A DNA stretch of 64,000 nucleotides from Rhodococcus oxybenzonivorans (GTDB taxonomy: Bacteria > Actinomycetota > Actinomycetes > Mycobacteriales > Mycobacteriaceae), in contig NZ_CP021354.1 in assembly GCF_003130705.1 (NCBI RefSeq), positions 4,774,001 to 4,838,000 of the forward strand. The letters are read 5' to 3'. A program made the translations under genes and the position numbers. The notes below the pieces were generated by a model. The model searched no databases. It was given only the letters and a program-made list of their open reading frames with translations, and was not told the origin of the DNA. Within the stretch, counting starts at the first letter, position 1, and each line of letters begins with the position of its first letter. This document shows, in pieces, positions 35,423 through 43,650 of this stretch.

Positions 35423-36619
35423 TCAGTAGCTCTTCTCGAGCCCCAGAACCTTCTCGGACATGAAGTTGAGCACCATCTGGTTGTTCACCGGGGCGATCCG
35501 GTGCGGGCGCAGCTCGATCCAGTGCCGACCGATGTGGTATTCGGTGGCGAACGAGTACCCGCCGTGCACCTGCATGACAGCGTCGGCAGTGCGGAACGCC
35601 GCCTCGGACGCCAGATACTTCGCCATGTTGGCGAGACGCCCGATCTCCTTCGCCGGCGCTCCCCTGTCGTACGCGTCGGCCGCCTGCCGCACCGCGAGTC
35701 CGGCTGCGCAGAGCTGAATGTAGGAGTCCGCCAGAGGATGCTGTACCGACTGGTTCTTCCCGATCGTGCGTCCGAAGACCACGCGTTCGCCGGCGTAGGC
35801 AACACCCCGCTCCAGGCACCAGCGACCCATGCCGACACATTCTGCGGCCAGCAGGATCCGCTCGGAGTTCACACTCGCCAGAATCTGCCGGAAGCCCTGT
35901 CCCTCCTCACCGACAAGATCGGATACGGGAACCGGAAGGTCGTGGAACCACACCTCGTTGGAGTCGACGGCGTTGCGCCCGAGCTTGGGAATCTTCTTGA
36001 TGGTGACCTCCGGGACCTTGAGATCGGCCATCAGCATCGACATACCCGAAGTGTGTTCCGTGCCATCGGCACCACGGCTGGAGGTTCGGCACAGCAGCAG
36101 GCATTTCTCGGCCCGCTGGGCGTGGGAGTTCCAGACCTTTTGACCGTTGACCACGTAGTGGTCACCCTGACGTACTGCTGAGGTGCTGATGCGGGAGGTG
36201 TCCGTCCCCGCGTCGGGCTCGGTGACCCCGAAGCTGACCGCGAGCTCGCCTGCGACCATGCGCTCGAGGTACTTCTGCTTGAGCTCGGCGCTGCCGTATT
36301 TGATGATCGAGCTCAGGGCGATGTGACTCGAGTGCACGGTGCTGCACGCCGCCGTGGCGCCGCCTCCTGCACCGACCTCCTCCAGCATCGCCGCTGCCTG
36401 GCTGATGCTTGCCCCTCCGCCCCCGTACTCCTCGGGCACCGTCATGGTGGTGAAGCCGCTCTTGACGAATTCCTCGAAGTAGTCCTGGGGAAATTCTCGG
36501 TGTTCCTCCTTGGCACTCCAGTATTCGAGGGGAAACTTGGCATTGATCGCCCTGACCGCTTCCCGGATGTCGTCGTGCCCGAGGGTGGTGATCGGCAGGT
36601 GCTCCTGCTTGATGGTCAT
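35423..36619 (-). CDS. Acyl-CoA dehydrogenase
   Basis: An FAD acyl-CoA dehydrogenase of 398 residues. The FAD/substrate segments F-G-V-T-E-P-D-A-G-T-D-T-S near 140 and N-G-Q-K-V-W-N-S-H near 175 are typical, and the C-terminal helical domain carries the Q-V-H-G-G-Y-S motif. In the C-terminal segment that usually ends with the catalytic Glu-Gly-Thr, I read R-I-A-P-V-N-N-Q-M, so the base may be elsewhere in the sequence, as in isovaleryl-CoA-type enzymes. It is the last gene of the crotonase-AtuA operon. Its ATG overlaps the upstream stop by four bases. Confidence 0.88.
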   Translation of the reverse strand: MTIKQEHLPITTLGHDDIREAVRAINAKFPLEYWSAKEEHREFPQDYFEEFVKSGFTTMTVPEEYGGGGASISQAAAMLEEVGAGGGATAACSTVHSSHIALSSIIKYGSAELKQKYLERMVAGELAVSFGVTEPDAGTDTSRISTSAVRQGDHYVVNGQKVWNSHAQRAEKCLLLCRTSSRGADGTEHTSGMSMLMADLKVPEVTIKKIPKLGRNAVDSNEVWFHDLPVPVSDLVGEEGQGFRQILASVNSERILLAAECVGMGRWCLERGVAYAGERVVFGRTIGKNQSVQHPLADSYIQLCAAGLAVRQAADAYDRGAPAKEIGRLANMAKYLASEAAFRTADAVMQVHGGYSFATEYHIGRHWIELRPHRIAPVNNQMVLNFMSEKVLGLEKSY

Positions 36620-36984
36620 TTCGTGTGGCCTTCCTCATCGTCGGTGTCCGCGTCGAGCGCTGCGGACTCGGTATCTGTCAGTTCGATCTCGAGGAAGCAG
36701 ATGGCATCGGCGAGCGCCTTACCCTGGGGGTCCAGGCGCAGCGTGCTGGTTCCGCCGCGGCCGAGGATTCCGTGTAACAGGAAATTCAAGGCATGCAGAT
36801 TTTCGAGTTCGAAACGCTCGGTTCGTATGGCACGGTCGGAGAAATACTTCTGCACGACATCAGCAGTCAGCTCGCGGCGTAAAGCGTTGAACCAAAGCTT
36901 CTCTCGCGCCGCGACACCGACATTGGCCATGCCGCCCTTGTCGCCCGACCGAGCGTAGGCGATCCGACCCACCGGTACCTTCAT
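36616..36984 (-). CDS. AtuA C-terminal-domain-like protein (separate small subunit)
   Basis: A 122-residue protein corresponding to the ferredoxin-like C-terminal domain seen at the end of long AtuA-family proteins. Typical are R-I-A-Y-A-R-S-G-D-K-G-G-M-A-N-V-G-V and the N-L-H-A-L-N-F-L-L-H-G-I-L-G-R-G-G segment. It is overlapped by four bases on both sides (AtuA upstream, acyl-CoA dehydrogenase downstream), which implies fixed stoichiometry with the large AtuA protein. The molecular function of AtuA is not established. Confidence 0.8.
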   Translation of the reverse strand: MKVPVGRIAYARSGDKGGMANVGVAAREKLWFNALRRELTADVVQKYFSDRAIRTERFELENLHALNFLLHGILGRGGTSTLRLDPQGKALADAICFLEIELTDTESAALDADTDDEEGHTK

Positions 36985-38363
36985 GTGCTCGGTCCTTCCT
37001 CGAGGAGTTCGACGGTCGGGTGAACGAGCTCACGTGGGACGAGGGTCGGCCAATAGCTCATCACCGAGGACACCCGGCTGCGGCCAGGTGACAGCGTGGT
37101 TTTGCCCGGCGGTCCGTGGAACACGGTGCTCAGTTCGACGACGGCACGCTGTAGATCAGCCTTGTCGCGTGCCCGTGCGGCGAACCGCAACACCACCTCG
37201 CTCGGCTCACCGGTGAACGTGCGCGGTGTCCGGCGCTCATGCACGGCACCCATGCCGATGAGGTCCCATCGCACTTCCTCGAGAGTGACACCCAGACGGG
37301 CGATGCGCCGTTCGAGCACGTCCTGGGCCTTGCGTGCCCGGGCGACCGCGTCCGGCGCGGAATACAGCCACAGCGAGCTGGTCGAGTATCCCTCGGGATA
37401 ACTGGCGGAGACCTTCAGTGTGGGCGGGGCAGCGCGTCCGGTCGCGCCGTCGATTTCTACCAGGTCGGGACCGAGCTGGCGCACAGTGAGGGTGGTCCAG
37501 TCCGCGGCCACATCAGGGGTCAGGTATGCCCGCGGATCACCGATCTCGTAGAGGAGCTGCTCGACGGCTGTGGACACGTCCACGATTCCGCCGCTACCTG
37601 GTGTCTTACTGAGCTCGATGCGTCCACGCTCGTCGACTTCGACGATCGGGAAGCCGATGTCCGCCATGTCCGGAACATCCGCCCAGCCGGCCTGATGGTT
37701 CCCTCCCGTGACATGCGCGCCGCACTCGACTAGGTGGCCTGCGACGGTGCCTGCCGCGAGAAGGTCCCATTCGTCGTTCTTCCATCCAAAGGCGTGCCGT
37801 AGCGCACCCAGGGTCAAGGACGGATCTGCAACCCGGCCGGCAATCACGACGTTAGCCCCGAGGCGCAGAGCCTCCACCACCGGTTCGGCACCGATGTAGG
37901 CGTTGGCGCTCGCCAGTCTCTCCCGCACCGCCGAGAACGCCTCGCCGGTCTCCGTGTTACGGAAGTCGATGCCTTGCGCGACGAGTTCATCGATCCCCGG
38001 CATGAGATCGTCCCCACCGATCGCCGCGACGCGGACCCGGTCACCGACACCGAGTTCCTGGGCCAGCTCACGCACACGCCGCGCGCACCCGGACGGGTTC
38101 ATGCCTCCGGCATTGCAGATGATGGTGACCCCACGCTCGACGGCGTCTCGGAGTCCGTCGCGGAGGATGGGGAGGATGTCGGCGGCATAACCGGCGTTCG
38201 GGTCGCGTTCCATCTGCTTACGCAGAACCGACATGGTCACCTCCGCGAGGAAATCCATGACCAGGTAGTCGATATTGCCCTCGCGGATCAGCCTGCCCGG
38301 CGCGGAGGTGTCATCACCCCAGTACCCGAGTCCGCCGCCGACGCGGATCGTCGACGCCGTCAT
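36981..38363 (-). CDS. AtuA-family acyl-CoA catabolism protein (DUF1446), large part
   Basis: A 460-residue member of the family named after acyclic terpene utilisation in Pseudomonas. It has the N-terminal I-R-V-G-G-G-L-G-Y-W-G-D-D, the I-C-N-A-G-G-M-N-P segment near 95, and the V-E-C-G-A-H-V-T-G-G-N motif near 220. Full-length relatives are about 600 residues. The missing C-terminal domain is the next gene, with a four-base overlap. Context in this and known clusters is beta-oxidation of branched isoprenoid acids. This is a main clue that the substrate is terpenoid-like or methyl-branched. Confidence 0.87.
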   Translation of the reverse strand: MTASTIRVGGGLGYWGDDTSAPGRLIREGNIDYLVMDFLAEVTMSVLRKQMERDPNAGYAADILPILRDGLRDAVERGVTIICNAGGMNPSGCARRVRELAQELGVGDRVRVAAIGGDDLMPGIDELVAQGIDFRNTETGEAFSAVRERLASANAYIGAEPVVEALRLGANVVIAGRVADPSLTLGALRHAFGWKNDEWDLLAAGTVAGHLVECGAHVTGGNHQAGWADVPDMADIGFPIVEVDERGRIELSKTPGSGGIVDVSTAVEQLLYEIGDPRAYLTPDVAADWTTLTVRQLGPDLVEIDGATGRAAPPTLKVSASYPEGYSTSSLWLYSAPDAVARARKAQDVLERRIARLGVTLEEVRWDLIGMGAVHERRTPRTFTGEPSEVVLRFAARARDKADLQRAVVELSTVFHGPPGKTTLSPGRSRVSSVMSYWPTLVPRELVHPTVELLEEGPST

Positions 38364-39121
38364 CGGTTCTTCCAGACGGGTCGGCGCTTCTCACGGAAAG
38401 CACGTGGGCCTTCGAGCGCATCCTCGCTGTCGTAGACAGGACGGAAGATCTCATCGGCGATCACACTGGTGGCTCCTACCCCAGCTTCCGCGCCGACCCT
38501 CATCATCCACTTGTAGGCCTTGATCGAGAGGGGGGCGTTGTCGGCGATCGTCCGTGCGACCGCCCAAGCCCGCGGCAGAAGTTCGGTGGGCGGAAGGACT
38601 TCGTTGACGAGACCCACCTCGTAGGCGCGACGCGCAGAGATCGGTTGCGCCGTCAACAGCAACTCGGCAAGCACACGACGTGGCAGCATCCGCGTCAGAG
38701 GCGCCGCCCACGGTGCACCGCGGCTCCACTTGGCTTCGGAGATCGCAAACGATGCTGTTTCCGCTGCAAGGCAAAGGTCACCGAATTGGGCCATCCGGAA
38801 TCCTCCGGCATACGCGGCGCCGTTGACAGCGGTGATCACCGGCTTCTCGATGAAGTCGTCCGGACCGAACTCGGCGAAGTAGTCCGGCGGCCGGCTTCCG
38901 GTGGCCCGGCCGGCCATCTCTTTCAGATCCGCCCCAGCGCAGAATACTTCTCCCACTCCAGTGAGGATGGCCACCCGGTAGGTGTCGTCGGTTGCGAATT
39001 CATGCATCGCCCGCGACAACGCCTCGCGGAGCTCCGTGTTCACAGCATTGCGCGCTTCGGGTCGATTCAACGTGAGCAGCAGAACGCCGTCACGAGACTC
39101 AGACTGCAGAACGTCCGTCAT
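38360..39121 (-). CDS. Enoyl-CoA hydratase/isomerase family protein
   Basis: A crotonase-superfamily protein of 253 residues. The first oxyanion strand is F-C-A-G-A-D-L-K near 65 and the second is N-G-A-A-Y-A-G-G-F near 105. One acidic residue is visible in the active-site region I-S-E-A-K-W-S-R-G-A. It probably hydrates or isomerises an unsaturated acyl-CoA. It is the first gene of a tightly overlapped operon (crotonase, AtuA, AtuA C-domain, acyl-CoA dehydrogenase) expressed from the region with the perfect decamer operator. GAGGGG lies about six bases before the ATG. Confidence 0.85.
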   Translation of the reverse strand: MTDVLQSESRDGVLLLTLNRPEARNAVNTELREALSRAMHEFATDDTYRVAILTGVGEVFCAGADLKEMAGRATGSRPPDYFAEFGPDDFIEKPVITAVNGAAYAGGFRMAQFGDLCLAAETASFAISEAKWSRGAPWAAPLTRMLPRRVLAELLLTAQPISARRAYEVGLVNEVLPPTELLPRAWAVARTIADNAPLSIKAYKWMMRVGAEAGVGATSVIADEIFRPVYDSEDALEGPRAFREKRRPVWKNR

Positions 39122-39150
39122 AGAAATCCCCTCGTCGTTTGACGATTATT

Positions 39151-39160
39151 TTGCATGCAA
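39151..39160. promoter_or_regulatory. Perfect palindromic operator TTGCATGCAA
   Basis: An exact ten-base palindrome in the 114-base gap between the divergent crotonase operon and the GntR/FCD gene. It defines the island consensus. Its position next to the GntR gene is what one expects of an autoregulated operator. Confidence 0.7.
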
Positions 39161-39235
39161 TCGTCCACCTCGTCAACGTAGGGCAGTGCATGTAGGATGA
39201 AGTGCAGGATCCTATTTCTCGGAGGGGAGCGGCGA

Positions 39236-39952
39236 GTGGCTCACGACTCGTTCAATCACGACCCGTTGACCGACGCGTTGTGCACTTTGATTCGCACTGG
39301 GGAACTTTCCCCCGGTGAGCGCGTCGACCAACGCATCATCTCCGAGCGGCTCAAAGTCAGCCGCACACCGCTGCGGGAAGCCCTGCGCGCCCTCGAGTCG
39401 GACGGGATTCTGACTCGCGTCCCGAATGCGGGCTACGCCGTCGCGAAACTCAGCGCTACCGATCTCTTGCAATGCTATTCGATGCGAACCCTCCTCGAGG
39501 CGGAAGTTCTCCGCTCGATCAGCTGGCCGGACAGCGACGGGATCGCGAAGCTCGAGGCCCTGAACGAGGACTGCCGCGCAGCTGCCAGAGCCGACGACAT
39601 CGAAGGTCTGATCGAAGCCAACCGAGCGTTCCACTTTCTCATGTTCAGCTGGTCACCCCTGACGATGTTCGTCAATGAGATCGGTCGAATCTGGCGACTG
39701 TCGGACCCGTACCGTGCTCTCCACTACCAATCGAACAGCGACCGCCGGAAGCGTGCGGTCGTGGACCACGACGCCATGATTGCGGCGGTCGAGGCTGCCG
39801 ATGCGGACGAACTAGTCGCTCTGATGGACCGGCATCGCTCGGGTTCCCGCACCATGCTTCAAAGCATGCTCGGCCCGTCCGCGAGCCCAGCCCTTTTGAG
39901 ACTCCCCCAGGAAGCTCCCCTCAGTCAGGGTAGCCACCTGTCTGCAAGCTGA
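39236..39952 (+). CDS. GntR-family transcriptional regulator, FadR/FCD subfamily
   Basis: A 238-residue one-component regulator. The N-terminal winged helix (residues ~8-70) shows R-I-I-S-E-R-L-K-V-S-R-T-P-L-R-E-A-L-R-A-L and a wing ending V-P-N-A-G-Y-A-V. The rest is an all-helical FCD ligand-binding domain that in relatives binds acyl-CoAs or carboxylic acids through metal-holding histidines. The GTG at 39236 has GGAGGGG nearby, and an earlier ATG would add an unlikely 13 residues. It faces the perfect TTGCATGCAA palindrome. Similar sites across the island make it the prime candidate for regulon control. Confidence 0.9.
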   Translation: MAHDSFNHDPLTDALCTLIRTGELSPGERVDQRIISERLKVSRTPLREALRALESDGILTRVPNAGYAVAKLSATDLLQCYSMRTLLEAEVLRSISWPDSDGIAKLEALNEDCRAAARADDIEGLIEANRAFHFLMFSWSPLTMFVNEIGRIWRLSDPYRALHYQSNSDRRKRAVVDHDAMIAAVEAADADELVALMDRHRSGSRTMLQSMLGPSASPALLRLPQEAPLSQGSHLSAS

Positions 39953-40010
39953 GCGCGGCCAGCTCACTCTGGCACGGCGAAGCCTGAAAGCATTGCGCCA
40001 CCCTGTCGTT

Positions 40011-40035
40011 GGATGCATACTACGATTGCATGCAT
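40011..40035. promoter_or_regulatory. Operator candidate upstream of SRPBCC gene
   Basis: TTGCATGCAT (40026-40035) matches the decamer at nine of ten positions. A second ATGCAT core sits at 40013-40018. The site is about 40 bases upstream of the SRPBCC start. Confidence 0.55.
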
Positions 40036-40072
40036 AATTGTCTGCAAATCGCTCCGACAGAAGGGCACGCTC

Positions 40073-40546
40073 ATGCGCCGCGTCTACGTCAGCACCATCT
40101 TCGATCAACCGATAGATGTCGTTTGGGCGTCACTGGGTGACTTCCACCGCGTCGATAAGTGGATCCGCATCGTCCACGCATCCAGCGTGGAGGGCGCCGG
40201 GACCGAGCAATTGCCGACGATCGGATCCATCCGTCGGCTCACGGTGGGAGAGGACCGGCACACAACACGGGAACGGCTGGTCTCTTACGATTCCCGAGCC
40301 CGGCGAATGACGTACGACCTCCCGGATGCACCCCCCTTCGGCATGACCGAGTATCTGGGTACCATCCACGCAGTTCCGGTCACCGACTCACACAAGACCT
40401 TCGTCGAGTGGTACGGCCAGTACACCTGCGCGAGCGCCGACGAAGCTCCGACCATCGAGGACAAGCTGCGCGGCATTTACACAGTCTTCCTGGGCGACCT
40501 GCGCGACCACCTCACCGAAATGGCGTCGGTCACCCCGGTGGCCTGA
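40073..40546 (+). CDS. SRPBCC (START/Bet v1-like) family protein
   Basis: A 157-residue hydrophobic-ligand-binding protein of the polyketide cyclase/dehydrase group. Visible are V-Y-V-S-T-I-F-D-Q-P-I-D-V-V-W at the N-terminus, the D-F-H-R-V-D-K-W turn, and the closing long helix after V-F-L-G-D-L-R-D-H-L. The ATG at 40073 follows AGAAGGG, and the longer upstream frame runs through the operator. Such proteins act as cyclases, carriers or co-activators in aromatic and steroid pathways. Its decamer operator suggests it belongs to this catabolic regulon. Confidence 0.8.
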   Translation: MRRVYVSTIFDQPIDVVWASLGDFHRVDKWIRIVHASSVEGAGTEQLPTIGSIRRLTVGEDRHTTRERLVSYDSRARRMTYDLPDAPPFGMTEYLGTIHAVPVTDSHKTFVEWYGQYTCASADEAPTIEDKLRGIYTVFLGDLRDHLTEMASVTPVA

Positions 40547-40742
40547 CAGCCCATCGCGGGAGAACGCGACTAGGCGCGCAGCCCAGGACTGTGGCAAATC
40601 TCAGTACCCCCGGCCCGGTGATCTACACCACACCGAAACGTAGCGTCAATTCCAGTCCCCAGGGATGCACCGGAAATGTCGTCGAACGATCAGTTCCGTG
40701 TGTGATTCGACCGCGATTGCTGACATCGGTGAGGAGTTTGTC

Positions 40743-41480
40743 GTGACCACCATTGGCCAACTAGAGCTGCGTGGCGCTAGTCGCCCATCTGCGAACAACC
40801 AGGAGAGCACTCGGCCCGAACGATCCACCGCCGACCGCCGATTCGATGGAGGCGCTCAGCCGTCCTACTCGGTGCCAGCGATCTACGGCAGTCCACAACT
40901 CCCGGTGGCGTTCGAGCACGAGTCCCAGACATCCGTGCTTCAAAGGCCGAGCGATCTCTCGCACCACGCCGGCGATGACGTGTGGTCCGGCGCTGAGGCC
41001 AGCTATTCCCCCATACCGCTGGAGAACAGCGTCGGAATATGGATCGAGGCTTCGGGTACCAGTCCGGAGCGAGTACTCCTCTACTTACATGTTGGGGCAC
41101 TACAGTGTTGGGGACTGCACAGCCATCAGCGCTTGGTGGCTCGAATGTCCGCTACTCTCGAGGCCGCGGTGTTCATGGTGGACTACCGGACAGTGCCCGA
41201 ATACACCGTCAGCGAAGGCATCGGCGACGGCATCAGCGCGTTCCGAAGCCTGTTGGGAGCGGGCTACCAGCCTGATCAGATCGTCCTGGCAGTAGATTCG
41301 GCCGATGGAGACCTGGCGTTGATGGTCCCCATGGCGATTCAGGAACTGGGGCTGCCCCTACCGGCATCTATCGTCACGATATCGCCACTGACCGAAGAAC
41401 CCCGATCTGCGTGCACACGGCAGCAGGCGAACTTCTCGCCGTGCGCACTGCTGCCCTCGAGCAAGGTAGGAGTGTCATGA
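40743..41480 (+). pseudogene. Degenerate HSL-family alpha/beta hydrolase (truncated, active site lost)
   Basis: From a GTG with GAGGAG six bases upstream, 245 codons. Residues from about 100 onward follow a hormone-sensitive-lipase-like hydrolase: V-L-L-Y-L-H-V-G-A, F-M-V-D-Y-R-T-V-P-E-Y, and P-A-S-I-V-T-I-S-P. However, the oxyanion motif HGGG reads H-V-G-A and the nucleophile elbow G-D-S-A-G-G reads V-D-S-A-D-G. The frame stops before the Asp/His part of the triad. The first ~95 residues are unlike the family. It is most simply a decaying esterase gene, and a non-catalytic binding protein is the alternative. Confidence 0.6.
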
Positions 41481-41639
41481 CGGCCTAGGTCCTACACCTT
41501 TCCGCGGGCTGCGGACCGCTCCAGCTGATTTTGTTCGGTGAGATCCGTCGACCTGTCAATCCCTTTCCATTGCTAAATCTGAGGCACCCTCGAGCGAGTA
41601 TGCTTGCAAGGTGATGCCGGCCGATGCCACTTCGAGCAG

Positions 41640-42941
41640 ATGAAGCGCACAAGTACCAACCCCGGCGGGTCGGCGGTAGATCCAGGCCCTTCTGCACGGG
41701 CACTCGTGGTAGCCGTCGCTGCGGCGGCAAACACTCATCGCGACGAGATCGTGCGTTTGATGATCGACCATGTCATCCTCGAAATGGCCGAAGTAGCGGC
41801 CGACCAACGACTCGTAGAATTGCTCGCAGTAGGGGCGGACGCTTCGGTTACCGCCAACGTACAGATGCTCGAGCACGACATCGACGTCAAGTGGATGACA
41901 GCGCCAGGGGCTGTCAGGGAGTTCGCCCGGGTAGTCGCTCAGCGAGGATTTCCTGTCGCTGTCCTGGAGCAGGGCTCTCGACTGACCCGAAACGTCATGT
42001 TGCGCTGGTGCTTGGAGCAACTCGGGGTGCTCGGAAAGGATCCCGTGGTCGTCGCCCAGGCAGCTGTGGATTTGATGTCGAGGCTGACCGACTGGGCCGA
42101 CAATCTGTATCAACAGCTATTGGAGATTTACGAGGCCGCATTCGAGACCTGGCTGCGAAACCGTAGTGCAGCCCGATCAGCGCGGATCGACGACATTCTC
42201 GCAGGCCGCCATGTAGAGGTAGCCGAAGCCGAAATTACACTTGCCTACCGGCTCGATCAATGGCATCTAGGGTTGACAGCGTGGATCGACAGTTCAGCAC
42301 ACGGTGACTATTTGGCACGTCTGGACGAGGTGGTCACTACCCTCGCCAAAACCCTTGGCTGTCATAGTCGCCCGTTATTCGAGCCTCGTGACGAACGCAC
42401 CGCATGGGCGTGGCTGCCGCTCGGAACCAGCCGCCGGGTCGACCTGTCCGAAGTCGCATCCACAATCGATGGTCGGGACGATTCGGTAACGATCGCTTTG
42501 GGGGCGGCGCACGAAGGAAGGAAGGGGTTCGTCCGCACCCACCAACAAGCCGTTCAGGCGGCTGTGGTGGCACGGGCGTCACAAGCTCCTGGACTCCACG
42601 CCGTACCCATGGAAGAGGTTGGGGCTGTGGCGCTGATGTGCTCAGACCTCGAACTGACCCGCTCATGGGTCAACGACGTCCTCGGCCCTTTGGCCGCCGA
42701 CGATCCCACCATTGCACTGTATCGGGAGACCCTGCGCGTATTCCTGACGAGTGGCGGTAGCTACACGACTGCTGCCATTTCGTTGAACCTCCACAAAAAC
42801 TCGGTCATGTACAGGCTGCGCAAGATCGAGGACCTGCTCGGGCGAAGCGTCCGCGAAAGACGGCTGGATCTCGAAAACGCTCTTGCGCTGTGCGCTTGGC
42901 TCGGCCCGGCCGTCCTTCACCCTTTCACGCCCGCAGACTGA
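41640..42941 (+). CDS. PucR/CdaR-family transcriptional regulator
   Basis: A 433-residue regulator. The last ~60 residues are the PucR-type helix-turn-helix: S-Y-T-T-A-A-I-S-L-N-L-H-K-N-S-V-M-Y-R-L-R-K-I, then L-D-L-E-N-A-L-A-L. The middle resembles the GGDEF-like sensor domain of CdaR proteins, and the N-terminal ~190 residues are helical. PucR proteins are mostly activators that bind near -35. It lies directly upstream of, and in the same direction as, the ferredoxin-reductase-P450 operon and its composite promoter. It is therefore my candidate for binding the TGTG-N8-CACA box. The start is uncertain, with a TTG 12 codons earlier possible. Confidence 0.88.
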   Translation: MKRTSTNPGGSAVDPGPSARALVVAVAAAANTHRDEIVRLMIDHVILEMAEVAADQRLVELLAVGADASVTANVQMLEHDIDVKWMTAPGAVREFARVVAQRGFPVAVLEQGSRLTRNVMLRWCLEQLGVLGKDPVVVAQAAVDLMSRLTDWADNLYQQLLEIYEAAFETWLRNRSAARSARIDDILAGRHVEVAEAEITLAYRLDQWHLGLTAWIDSSAHGDYLARLDEVVTTLAKTLGCHSRPLFEPRDERTAWAWLPLGTSRRVDLSEVASTIDGRDDSVTIALGAAHEGRKGFVRTHQQAVQAAVVARASQAPGLHAVPMEEVGAVALMCSDLELTRSWVNDVLGPLAADDPTIALYRETLRVFLTSGGSYTTAAISLNLHKNSVMYRLRKIEDLLGRSVRERRLDLENALALCAWLGPAVLHPFTPAD

Positions 42942-43100
42942 TATCGCGGAGCCGGCGGCACCACACATCCACGGCGGAACTCATTGCGGTGATAGATGGC
43001 TCAGGTCGGCGGCCTCCCCAGGCTCGCCGATCATGCCTCTCCGGTGCGGATCGCCCCCTCCAACCTCCCGCCCGGCGAAGCCGAAAGGGGAGCGCGAGAA

Positions 43101-43138
43101 TGTGGCCCTGGACACATAGCGATTATTTTGCATACACT
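43101..43138 (+). promoter_or_regulatory. Composite oxygenase-type promoter (P450 operon)
   Basis: TGTGGCCCTGGACACA (43101-43116), 11 bases, then TTGCATACAC (43128-43137) overlapping the -10 TACACT (43133-43138). The 40 bases 43095-43134 repeat 27088-27127 inverted, with one mismatch. Transcription would start near 43145, so the 42942-43286 gap is otherwise leader and promoter. Confidence 0.7.
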
Positions 43139-43286
43139 CGTTCATGCCAAGTCGTCGTCTTCCGACTTCTCCCGTGATATCGATCGCGGCCCTATCTCTA
43201 TTGAAAGCTATGCCGCAGAACGGGAACAAGGAGCTGCTGTGAATCAGCCACATTATATGCCAACTCGCACGCAAGGAGTGGAATCT

Positions 43287-43649
43287 ATGCCAGCCGGTGC
43301 CGAGAGCCCTCAGGAAGGAGCCGAATCTACATTGGCGCGCCTTGTCGTAACCCGGCGTGACGGGTTGCCAACGGTCATCGAGGCTGCGGGCGGTCGTTCG
43401 GTCATGGAACTGATCCGCGACCACGGTATCGACGAACTACTCGCGATGTGCGGCGGGTGTTGCTCGTGTGCGACCTGTCATGTCTACGTCGATCCGGCAT
43501 TCGCCGACAGGCTGCCGCCGATGACCGGCGAGGAAGACGACCTGCTCGACAGTGCTGCCTCCCGCGACGCGAACTCACGCCTGTCGTGCCAGCTTGCGTT
43601 CACCGACGCCCTGGATGGCCTGCGTGTGACGATCGCTCAGGAAGAGTGA
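43287..43649 (+). CDS. [2Fe-2S] ferredoxin of the P450 (putidaredoxin/rhodocoxin) type
   Basis: A 120-residue adrenodoxin-like ferredoxin. The cluster loop is [10 protein letters not shown] near residue 55, with the fourth cysteine in L-S-C-Q-L. The [12 protein letters not shown] acidic helix is the partner-docking signature of this class. I start it at ATG 43287, eight bases after AAGGAG. A GTG at 43239 also has AAGGAG five bases before it and would add 16 residues. It is the first gene of ferredoxin-reductase-P450 and passes electrons to the P450. Confidence 0.9.
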   Translation: MPAGAESPQEGAESTLARLVVTRRDGLPTVIEAAGGRSVMELIRDHGIDELLAMCGGCCSCATCHVYVDPAFADRLPPMTGEEDDLLDSAASRDANSRLSCQLAFTDALDGLRVTIAQEE

Positions 43650-43650
43650 C

